Source of the DNA: Paracoccus sp. (in: a-proteobacteria)
GTDB taxonomy: Bacteria > Pseudomonadota > Alphaproteobacteria > Rhodobacterales > Rhodobacteraceae
Assembly: GCA_031178645.1 (NCBI GenBank)
Contig: JAPSIP010000135.1
Span: 1 to 5,229, forward strand
Direction: 5' to 3'
DNA: 5,229 bases
Notes under the pieces: model-generated
What the model was told of the DNA's origin: nothing
What the model saw: the letters and a program-made list of their open reading frames with translations, nothing else
Databases searched by the model: none
Made by a program: the position numbers and the translations under genes
Shown here: one piece after another, positions 1 through 5,229 of the stretch
Layout of the letters: each line of letters starts with the position of its first letter
Position numbering within the stretch: position 1 is the stretch's first letter

Positions 1-2225
1 ATACCGCCGAACTGGTCAAGGCGCGGATGGAGGAATTTGCCGAATTCTTCCCCGAAGGCGTGGATTACGTGATCCCCTTCGACACGTCTCCCTTCGTGTC
101 CATTTCCATCGAGGAGGTCGTCAAGACGCTGATCGAGGCCATCGTGCTGGTCTTCATCGTCATGTATGTCTTCCTGCAGAACTTGCGGGCGACGCTGATC
201 CCGACGCTGGCCGTGCCCATCGTGCTGCTGGGCACCTTCGGCATCATGGCGGCCTTCGGTTTCACCATCAACACGCTGACCATGCTGGCCATGGTGCTGG
301 CCATCGGCCTGCTGGTGGACGACGCCATCGTCGTGGTCGAGAACGTCGAGCGGATCATGGAGGAAGAAGGTCTTCCCCCGCGAGAGGCCACGCGCAAGTC
401 CATGGGCCAGATCACCGGCGCACTGGTCGGCATCGCCCTGGTCCTGTCGGCGGTCTTCGTACCGATGGCCTTCTTTCCCGGATCGACCGGGGTGATCTAT
501 CAGCAATTCGCGATCACCATCGTCTCGGCCATGGCGCTGTCGGTGCTGGTGGCGCTGACGCTGACGCCCGCGCTGTGCGCGACGCTTTTGCGGGCCAAGG
601 ACCATCACACCAAGCGCGGCCTGTTCGGCTGGTTCAACCGCAACTTCGACCGCACGACCAACGGCTATACCGGCGCGGTCGGCTGGATCGTGCGCCGCCC
701 GCTGCGGGTGCTGCTGGTCTATTCGGCCATCGGCGCGGCAATGGTGCTGCTGTTCCTGCGCACGCCCGAAGGCTTTCTGCCGGACGAAGATCAGGGGATC
801 ATGTTCGTCCTGATCCAGGGTCCGACCGGGGCTACGGCGGAACGGACGGCTGCGGTCATCGACCAGGTGCAGGACTACTTCCTGAACCAGGAAAAGGATT
901 CGGTCGATTCGATGTTCGGCGTGGTGGGCTTCAGCTTCGCGGGGCAGGGGCAGAACGTCGGCATCGCCTTTGTGCGGATGAAGGACTGGAAGGAGCGGCC
1001 CGATCCGGCGCAATCGGTGCAGGCCGTTGCGGGCCGGGCCTTTGGCGCGCTGAGCCAGATCCAAGATGCGATGGTATTTCCCATCGTGCCGCCCTCGGTG
1101 ATCGAACTGGGCAACGTCTCGGGCTTCGATTTCTATCTGCAGGCGCGGGGCGGGCAGTCAAACGAGCAGTTGCTCGAGGCCCGGAACCAGTTCCTGGGCA
1201 TGGCCGCGCAAAGCCCGCTGATCGCCCAGGCCCGGCCTTCGGGGCTGGAAGACGCGGCGCAGTTCCGGCTGGACATCGACTGGCGCAAGGCCGGCGCGAT
1301 GGGGGTCACCGCGACCGACGTGGCGAACCTGCTGCAGATCGCCTGGACGGGCCGCTATGTGAACGACTTCGTGGATCGCGGCCGCATCAAGCGGGTCTAT
1401 GTCCAGGGCGAGGCGACCTCGCGGTCCACGCCCGCCGATTTCGACAAGTGGCGGGTCAGGAACGCGACCGGCGGGCTGGTGCCCTTTTCCAACTTCTCGA
1501 CCGGCGACTGGACCTTCGGGCCGCAGGGCCTGAACCGCTATAACGGCATTCCGTCCATGCAGATCCAGGGCAGCCCGGCCCCCGGCGTCAGTTCCGGCGA
1601 CGCCATGGCCGAGGTCGAGCGGTTGGTGGCGCAGATGCCCGGATTCGCCGTGGCCTGGACCGGCCTGTCGCTGGAGGAACGGGAATCCGGCGACCAGACG
1701 ACGCTGCTTTACGCGCTGTCGCTGGCTGCCGTGTTCCTGTGCCTTGCCGCGCTTTACGAAAGCTGGTCCATCCCGCTGGCGGTGATCCTGGTCATGCCCA
1801 TCGGCGTGCTGGGCGCCCTGGTTGGCGCCTATCTGGGCGGCTTCGACAACGGCGTCTTCTTCCAGGTGGGCCTGCTGACGGTGATCGGCCTAACCGGCAA
1901 GAACGCGATCCTGATCGTCGAATTCGCCCGCGAACAGTCCGAGGCCGGCGTGCCGCTGTTCAAGGCAGTGGTCGAGGCCGCGCGCCAGCGGTTCCGCCCG
2001 ATCATCATGACCTCGATCGCCTTCACCCTGGGCGTGCTGCCCTTGCTGCTGTCCACGGGCGCGGGTGCCAACGGCCGCAACGCCATCGGGGCCACGGTGA
2101 TCGGCGGGACCATCGCCTCGACTGTGATGGGCATCCTGTTCGCGCCGCTTTTCTATGTGCTGATGCGTCGTCTGCTGGGCCGCAAGGACAAGTTCGAGGA
2201 CGCACAGGTCGCGCCCGCCCAATAA
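1..2225 (+). CDS. RND (HAE-1, AcrB/MexB-like) multidrug efflux permease, 5'-truncated
   Basis: This is the inner-membrane, proton-driven pump subunit of a tripartite RND efflux system. Such pumps work as trimers with a periplasmic adaptor and an outer-membrane channel to export drugs, dyes and detergents. The frame is open from base 3. The ATG at 27 is internal, because the sequence there matches AcrB near residue 310, so about 300 N-terminal residues (TM1, PN1, most of PN2) lie upstream. Counting from that ATG, hydrophobic segments at about 31-51, 57-78, 84-107, 129-150, 161-187 and 225-246 correspond to TM2-TM7. The periplasmic porter/funnel domain follows at about 247-555, then TM8-TM12 at about 558-715. 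The proton-relay residues are intact: D98 and D99 in LLVDDAIVVVENV (AcrB D407/D408), K625 in GLTGKNAIL (K940), R655 (R971) and T662 (T978). The protein ends with a short charged tail. No frameshift is visible. Family assignment is very secure; substrates cannot be read from sequence. Adaptor and channel genes are not in the window. Confidence 0.96.
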   Translation, partial: TAELVKARMEEFAEFFPEGVDYVIPFDTSPFVSISIEEVVKTLIEAIVLVFIVMYVFLQNLRATLIPTLAVPIVLLGTFGIMAAFGFTINTLTMLAMVLAIGLLVDDAIVVVENVERIMEEEGLPPREATRKSMGQITGALVGIALVLSAVFVPMAFFPGSTGVIYQQFAITIVSAMALSVLVALTLTPALCATLLRAKDHHTKRGLFGWFNRNFDRTTNGYTGAVGWIVRRPLRVLLVYSAIGAAMVLLFLRTPEGFLPDEDQGIMFVLIQGPTGATAERTAAVIDQVQDYFLNQEKDSVDSMFGVVGFSFAGQGQNVGIAFVRMKDWKERPDPAQSVQAVAGRAFGALSQIQDAMVFPIVPPSVIELGNVSGFDFYLQARGGQSNEQLLEARNQFLGMAAQSPLIAQARPSGLEDAAQFRLDIDWRKAGAMGVTATDVANLLQIAWTGRYVNDFVDRGRIKRVYVQGEATSRSTPADFDKWRVRNATGGLVPFSNFSTGDWTFGPQGLNRYNGIPSMQIQGSPAPGVSSGDAMAEVERLVAQMPGFAVAWTGLSLEERESGDQTTLLYALSLAAVFLCLAALYESWSIPLAVILVMPIGVLGALVGAYLGGFDNGVFFQVGLLTVIGLTGKNAILIVEFAREQSEAGVPLFKAVVEAARQRFRPIIMTSIAFTLGVLPLLLSTGAGANGRNAIGATVIGGTIASTVMGILFAPLFYVLMRRLLGRKDKFEDAQVAPAQ

Positions 2226-2232
2226 GCCCGGC

Positions 2233-2239
2233 AAGGGGG
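2233..2239 (+). promoter_or_regulatory. Ribosome binding site of the LysR-type regulator gene
   Basis: The purine run AAGGGGG lies 4 nt before the ATG at 2244, with its AAGG core 7 nt away. It fills most of the 18-nt gap after the pump stop codon. The gap has no room for a complete promoter or a terminator, so any promoter for the regulator would have to lie inside the pump gene. Confidence 0.6.
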
Positions 2240-2243
2240 CCGC

Positions 2244-3131
2244 ATGATCGACAAGCTGGAGATGTTCCTGGCCGTCGCCAAGGAACGCCATTTCGGCCGC
2301 GCCGCCGAAAGCCTGGGGATCACCCAGCCCACCCTGTCGGCGGGCATCAAGCAGCTTGAGGAACAGCTTGGCGTCCTGCTGATCTTCCGCGGCTCGCGCT
2401 TTGGCGGCCTGACGCCCGAAGGCCAGTCGGCGCTTGTCTGGGCCCGTCGCATCGTCGGCGACACCCGGCAACTGCGCGAGGAGATGCGTGCCACCCGCCA
2501 CGGCCTGTCGGGCCAGTTGCGCATCGCCGTCATTCCCACCGCGCTGACCTGGGCGGCCCGGATCAGCGCGCGCTTCGGCGCGGCCCATCCCAATGTCGGC
2601 ATGACCATCCTGTCACGCACCTCGGTCGAGATCCTGCAGATGATCGACGATCTGCAGGTCGATGCGGGGATCTCGTATCTGGACAACGAACCCTTGGGCC
2701 GGGTCAGCACGGTCCGCCTGTATGACGAACGCTATATGCTGGTCTGCGGCATGGACTTGCCCCTGGCGCGACGGGACCGGGTGGGCTGGGGCGATCTGGC
2801 GGGACATCGGCTGTGCCTGCTGACCAGCGACATGCAGAACCGCCGCATCATCAACCGCAACCTGATCGAAGCGGGCGTCGCCCCGCAGGCGACTGTCGAG
2901 TCCAGTTCCACTGTCGTGCTGGTCGCGCATGTTCTGGAAGGCGGCTGGATCACCATCCTGCCCGAAGACATCGCCGCCTTCCTGACCGAGGGCAAGCCGC
3001 TGCGCATGATACCGCTGGACGGCGATGGGGCCAGCCATGCCGTGGGCCTTGTCGCCCCCTGGCGCGAGCCTCATACCCCAGTGCTCGAGGCGCTGCTGGC
3101 CGAGGCGCGGCATATGGCCAACGATAGATGA
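2244..3131 (+). CDS. LysR-type transcriptional regulator, probable regulator of the fds formate dehydrogenase operon (FdsR-like)
   Basis: This is a full-length LysR-type regulator of 295 residues, a normal size for the family. Residues 1-60 form the winged helix-turn-helix: FLAVAKERHFGRAAESLGIT, then QPTLSAGIKQLEEQLG, the recognition helix region. A linker helix runs over about 58-90 and is followed by a periplasmic-binding-protein-like effector domain at about 91-290. No signal peptide or membrane segment is visible, so it should be a cytoplasmic DNA-binding protein. The ATG at 2244 is preceded by AAGGGGG (2233-2239) and gives the usual LysR N-terminus. The gene sits 18 nt after the RND pump stop and 86 nt before fdsG, in the same direction. 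An fds regulator of this family (FdsR) is known from Cupriavidus. The position and the T-N11-A palindrome at its 3' end support the same role here. The effector is unknown; formate or a related metabolite is only a guess. Regulation of the upstream efflux gene is a less likely alternative. Confidence 0.93.
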   Translation: MIDKLEMFLAVAKERHFGRAAESLGITQPTLSAGIKQLEEQLGVLLIFRGSRFGGLTPEGQSALVWARRIVGDTRQLREEMRATRHGLSGQLRIAVIPTALTWAARISARFGAAHPNVGMTILSRTSVEILQMIDDLQVDAGISYLDNEPLGRVSTVRLYDERYMLVCGMDLPLARRDRVGWGDLAGHRLCLLTSDMQNRRIINRNLIEAGVAPQATVESSSTVVLVAHVLEGGWITILPEDIAAFLTEGKPLRMIPLDGDGASHAVGLVAPWREPHTPVLEALLAEARHMANDR

Positions 3132-3141
3132 TTTCTATCGT
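3121..3141. promoter_or_regulatory. Candidate LysR-type operator (primary recognition site) upstream of fdsG
   Basis: A perfect inverted repeat has 8-bp arms, ACGATAGA (3121-3128) and TCTATCGT (3134-3141), around a 5-nt centre. It contains the LysR-box pattern T-N11-A (T3125, A3137) at the dyad centre, 3131. The site overlaps the last codons and the TGA stop (3129-3131) of the LysR-type gene. The surrounding 3121-3170 stretch is only 36 % GC by hand count, in otherwise GC-rich DNA. LysR-type proteins bind interrupted dyads of this kind upstream of their targets. Assignment to the adjacent regulator is inference. It is unlikely to be an intrinsic terminator because the stem is AT-rich and no T-run follows. 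Confidence 0.55.
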
Positions 3142-3152
3142 CTGACGGAACA

Positions 3153-3173
3153 ACGATATTGATTTTGGAATGG
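3153..3173. promoter_or_regulatory. Candidate second LysR-type site (activation site), degenerate copy of the 3121-3141 operator
   Basis: ACGATA recurs at 3153-3158, exactly 32 bp (about three helical turns) after the same hexamer at 3121. In the same register, T3157 and A3169 again fit T-N11-A, and the central TTT is shared, but the right arm is not a good dyad. A strong palindrome followed on the same DNA face by a weaker, asymmetric site near the -35 region is the classic recognition-site/activation-site layout for LysR-type tetramers. That this site is bound is inference. Confidence 0.35.
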
Positions 3174-3187
3174 CCGGGCTGTTTGCT
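3159..3187 (+). promoter_or_regulatory. Possible sigma70-type promoter of the fds operon (weak match)
   Basis: TTGATT (3159-3164) resembles a -35 box in four of six positions. With a 17-bp spacer, TTTGCT (3182-3187) is a poor -10 with three of six matches. A start near 3194 would place the two LysR-like sites at about -63 and -31, as expected for an activated LysR promoter. A poor -10 would fit activator dependence. The boxes alone are weak; the positional agreement is the main support. Confidence 0.3.
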
Positions 3188-3205
3188 GGTTCAGCAAGAC
3201 AGTTG

Positions 3206-3210
3206 AAAGG
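3206..3210 (+). promoter_or_regulatory. Ribosome binding site that selects the fdsG start at 3218
   Basis: AAAGG lies 7 nt before the ATG at 3218. An earlier in-frame ATG at 3170 would add 16 residues, but it has only a weak purine stretch before it and falls inside the candidate second operator and promoter. The downstream start is therefore preferred. Confidence 0.55.
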
Positions 3211-3217
3211 CCAGCCT

Positions 3218-3694
3218 ATGCATCTTGATGCGCCAGCCCCGTCCGAGGAGGAGATCCGCGATGTCGTCGCGCCGCTCTCCTCGCTGGAAGGGCCACTTCT
3301 GCCGATGCTGCACGCCTTGCAGGAAACCTGGGGCTTCGTGCCGCAGGCCGCCGTGCCGGTACTGGCGGATATCCTGAATCTTGGCCGGGCCGAGGTGCAT
3401 GGCGTCATCAGCTTCTACCACGATTTCCGCAGTCAGCCCGCCGGACGCCATGTTCTGAAGATCTGCCGGGCCGAGGCCTGCCAGTCGATGGGCGCCAACG
3501 CCCTGGCCGAATCCACCTTGCAAAAGCTGGGAATCGGCTGGCACGGCACGACCGCCAATGGTGCCGTAACGGTCGAGCCTGTCTATTGCCTCGGCCTCTG
3601 CGCCTGCGCGCCTGCGGCGATGGTGGACGGCCGCGTGCTGGGCCGCGTTGACGATGCCCGCATGGACCGCATCCTGGCCGAGGTGGGCGCATGA
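3218..3694 (+). CDS. fdsG: NAD+-dependent formate dehydrogenase gamma subunit, NuoE-like 2Fe-2S protein (FdsG)
   Basis: This is the small electron-transfer subunit of the soluble NAD+-linked, molybdenum formate dehydrogenase. It belongs to the NuoE/24-kDa family of thioredoxin-fold 2Fe-2S proteins. From the ATG at 3218 it has 158 residues. An N-terminal helical bundle (about 9-75, including LQETWGFVPQAAVPVLADIL and the HGVISFYHDF segment typical of NuoE/FdsG proteins) precedes the ferredoxin domain. The four cluster ligands are visible as C-x4-C (C83, C88 in CRAEACQSMG) and C-x3-C (C124, C128 in CLGLCACAP). One extra cysteine, C130, lies just after the last ligand. There are no membrane segments, so it is cytoplasmic. 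It is the first gene of the operon and its TGA overlaps the fdsB start as ATGA. A respiratory complex I NuoE or a hydrogenase HoxE is less likely: the next gene is an extended FdsB-type protein directly followed by a probable fdsA, and no nuo or hox neighbours are seen. Confidence 0.92.
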   Translation: MHLDAPAPSEEEIRDVVAPLSSLEGPLLPMLHALQETWGFVPQAAVPVLADILNLGRAEVHGVISFYHDFRSQPAGRHVLKICRAEACQSMGANALAESTLQKLGIGWHGTTANGAVTVEPVYCLGLCACAPAAMVDGRVLGRVDDARMDRILAEVGA

Positions 3695-5208
3695 AGATCT
3701 TTGTCCCCCTGGACAGCGCTGCCAAGGCGCTTGGCGCGGATGAGGTGGCCGATGCGCTTGCGCGCGAGGCCAAGGCGCGTGGCCTGGACATCCAGATCAT
3801 CCGAAACGGCACGCGCGGGATGGTCTGGCTGGAACCCTTGGTCGAGATCGACACGCCCCAGGGCCGCATTGGTTACGGAAATGTGACCGTGGATCAGGTG
3901 GCGGATCTGCTGGATGGCAGGCTGAACAGCCTGGGTCGGGTCGAGGATATTGACTGGTTTGCCCGCCAGACCCGCCTGACCTTTGCCCGCTGCGGTGTGA
4001 TCGACCCGCTGGATCTGGATGACTACGCGGCCAATGGCGGCTTGGTCGGTCTGCGCCGCGCGCTTGGCATGACCGGGCCACAGATCGTGCAGGAAGTCAC
4101 CGACAGCGGCTTGCGCGGTCGTGGCGGCGCAGGATTCCCCACCGGCATCAAGTGGAAGACCGTGGCCGAGGCCGAGGCCCCGCAGAAATACATCGTCTGC
4201 AATGCCGACGAAGGCGACAGCGGCACCTTCGCCGACCGCATGATCATCGAGGGCGATCCCTTCTCGCTGATCGAAGGCATGGCGATTGCGGGATTGGGCG
4301 TGAGCGCGACGCGCGGCTATGTCTATCTGCGGTCGGAATACCCGGACGCAATTGCTATCCTGACGCAGGCGGTCCTCATTGCCCGTCAGCGGGGCCTGCT
4401 GGGGCCCGATGTGCTGGGATCGGGCCGCGCCTTCGACATGGAGGTCCGCACCGGCGCGGGCGCCTATGTCTGCGGCGAGGAGACCAGCCTGCTGAACAGC
4501 CTGGAAGGCAAGCGCGGCACCGTTCGCGCCAAGCCGCCGCTGCCGGCGTTGCAGGGTTTCCTGGGCCAGCCCACGGTCGTAAACAACGTGATCTCTCTGG
4601 CAACCGTCCCGGTGATCTTCGAGAAGGGCGCCCAGCATTACGCGGACTTCGGCCTCGGCCGGTCCCGGGGCACCGTGACCCTGCAGATCGCGGGCAACGT
4701 CAAACGGGGCGGCTTGTTCGAAACCGCCTTCGGCATGACGCTGGGCGAGGTCGTGAACGACATCGGCGGCGGCACCGCGTCGGGCCGCCCGGTCAAGGCC
4801 GTGCAGGTCGGCGGCCCCCTGGGCGCCTATATGCCGGTGTCCAAGTTCGACACGCCGATGGGATACGAGGAGTTCGACCGCCAGGGCGGGCTGATCGGCC
4901 ATGCCGGACTGGTCGTTTTCGACGATAGTGCCGACATGCTGCGGATGGCCCGCTTCGCCATGGAGTTCTGCGCCGTCGAATCCTGCGGCAAATGCACGCC
5001 CTGTCGGATCGGCGCGGTGCGCGGGGTGGAAACCATCGACCGCATCGCCCAGGGCGACGCCGCCGCGATCCCGCTGCTGACAGACCTGTGCGAGACGATG
5101 AAGGACGGATCGCTCTGCGCGCTTGGCGGCTTCACGCCCTTCCCGGTCATGTCCGCCCTGACCCATTTCCCCGACGATTTCGCCACCTTGCAGGAGGCAG
5201 CCGAATGA
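3691..5208 (+). CDS. fdsB: NAD+-dependent formate dehydrogenase beta subunit, NuoF-like flavoprotein (FdsB)
   Basis: This is the diaphorase subunit. It takes electrons from the formate-oxidising FdsA through Fe-S clusters and passes them through FMN to NAD+. The protein has 505 residues, longer than a typical NuoF. The extra length is an N-terminal thioredoxin-like domain (about 1-85) with no cysteine; the first Cys is C101, so it cannot hold a 2Fe-2S cluster. The NuoF core follows. The glycine-rich nucleotide-site motif GLRGRGGAGFPTGIKW is at 140-155, the FMN-site motif CNADEGDSGTFADR at 170-183, and GAGAYVCGEETSLLNSLEG at 255-273. A SLBB-like region lies at about 325-410. The C-terminal 4Fe-4S ligands are C432, C435 and C438 (ESCGKCTPC) and C476. 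No membrane segment is visible, so it is cytoplasmic. The start overlaps the fdsG stop (ATGA at 3691-3694), and GAGGTG at 3680-3685 could serve as the ribosome site. HoxF or NuoF are the alternatives; context and domain order favour FdsB. Confidence 0.94.
   Translation: MKIFVPLDSAAKALGADEVADALAREAKARGLDIQIIRNGTRGMVWLEPLVEIDTPQGRIGYGNVTVDQVADLLDGRLNSLGRVEDIDWFARQTRLTFARCGVIDPLDLDDYAANGGLVGLRRALGMTGPQIVQEVTDSGLRGRGGAGFPTGIKWKTVAEAEAPQKYIVCNADEGDSGTFADRMIIEGDPFSLIEGMAIAGLGVSATRGYVYLRSEYPDAIAILTQAVLIARQRGLLGPDVLGSGRAFDMEVRTGAGAYVCGEETSLLNSLEGKRGTVRAKPPLPALQGFLGQPTVVNNVISLATVPVIFEKGAQHYADFGLGRSRGTVTLQIAGNVKRGGLFETAFGMTLGEVVNDIGGGTASGRPVKAVQVGGPLGAYMPVSKFDTPMGYEEFDRQGGLIGHAGLVVFDDSADMLRMARFAMEFCAVESCGKCTPCRIGAVRGVETIDRIAQGDAAAIPLLTDLCETMKDGSLCALGGFTPFPVMSALTHFPDDFATLQEAAE
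5192..5197 (+). promoter_or_regulatory. Ribosome binding site of the gene after fdsB (fdsA)
   Basis: AGGAGG, a near-perfect Shine-Dalgarno sequence, lies inside the end of fdsB, 7 nt before the ATG at 5205. It supports a real gene start there. It is stronger than the site before fdsB, which fits high production of the catalytic subunit. Confidence 0.65.
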
Positions 5209-5229
5209 GAGACTTCATCATCCCCCAAT
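5205..5229 (+). CDS. fdsA: Start of probable formate dehydrogenase alpha subunit (FdsA), cut by the window end
   Basis: The ATG at 5205 overlaps the fdsB TGA (ATGA, 5205-5208) and follows AGGAGG at 5192-5197. Only eight codons are visible, reading MRDFIIPQ. In known fds operons the order is G-B-A, where FdsA is the large subunit with the bis-molybdopterin-guanine-dinucleotide cofactor and several Fe-S clusters that oxidises formate to CO2. The identity here rests on gene order and start signals; eight residues alone cannot prove it. Confidence 0.72.

Noticed and set aside
575..1543. A 322-codon + strand frame within the RND pump gene.
   Set aside because: It is an out-of-frame reading of the pump gene, rich in R, G, A and P, without conserved motifs. 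The pump frame is continuous through the region.
27..2225. The ATG at 27 as the true start of the RND gene.
   Set aside because: The frame is open to the window edge with pump-like sequence (TAELVKAR) before it, and this point matches the middle of the first periplasmic region of AcrB. The gene is truncated by the window and not naturally short.
1890..2710. Overlapping minus-strand open frames across the pump-regulator junction.
   Set aside because: They run antisense through two well-supported genes, show no domain or motif, and have the composition of shadow frames.
3121..3141. The inverted repeat after the LysR-type gene as a rho-independent terminator.
   Set aside because: The stem is short and AT-rich and is followed by CTGACGG rather than a T-run. 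It also overlaps the stop codon. The T-N11-A dyad fits an operator better.
3184..3196. A small hairpin, TGCTG-GTT-CAGCA, upstream of fdsG.
   Set aside because: The 5-bp arms are short enough to occur by chance in this GC-rich DNA, and no regulatory context supports it.
3170..3217. The upstream in-frame ATG at 3170 as the fdsG start.
   Set aside because: The 16 extra residues do not resemble the FdsG N-terminus as I know it, the ribosome site is weak, and the region carries the candidate promoter and second LysR-type site. The ATG at 3218 has AAAGG at good spacing.
3583..5166. A 527-codon open frame on the minus strand opposite fdsB.
   Set aside because: It mirrors fdsB, which has clear conserved motifs on the + strand. 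Its translation is a biased mix of A, R, Q, H, D and G with no recognisable domain. Long antisense frames are expected in GC-rich genes with strong third-position bias.

Overview
The window is GC-rich and densely coding, with every gene on the + strand. Strong third-position G/C bias, AcrB-type efflux sequence and an fds-type formate dehydrogenase cluster suggest a proteobacterium. An alphaproteobacterium of the Rhodobacter/Paracoccus kind is my best guess, but this is inferred from gene content and style and was not tested.

Layout: (1) 1-2225, the C-terminal ~70 % of an RND (HAE-1, AcrB/MexB-like) multidrug efflux permease whose start lies upstream of the window. (2) 2244-3131, a full-length LysR-type regulator beginning only 18 nt after the pump's stop codon. 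(3) 3132-3217, a short intergenic region, AT-rich in its first part. It contains a perfect 8-bp inverted repeat with a T-N11-A LysR box, overlapping the regulator's stop codon, and a degenerate second copy 32 bp downstream. (4) 3218-5208, fdsG and fdsB, overlapping by ATGA. (5) 5205 to the end, the first eight codons of the next gene, probably fdsA, again overlapping by ATGA.

Functionally the right half is the front of an fdsGBA(CD)-type operon. It encodes the soluble, molybdenum-dependent, NAD+-linked formate dehydrogenase (formate + NAD+ -> CO2 + NADH). FdsB carries FMN, the NAD(H) site and a 4Fe-4S cluster, FdsG carries a 2Fe-2S cluster, and FdsA, mostly outside the window, is the molybdopterin formate-oxidising subunit. 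The LysR protein is the likely operon-specific regulator (FdsR-like), and the two spaced sites in front of fdsG are laid out as expected for LysR recognition and activation sites. The RND pump seems functionally unrelated, but its closeness to the regulator leaves room for read-through.

I found no mobile element, RNA gene, CRISPR array or convincing terminator, and nothing that amounts to a previously undescribed system. The most interesting signal is the operator architecture in front of fdsG.
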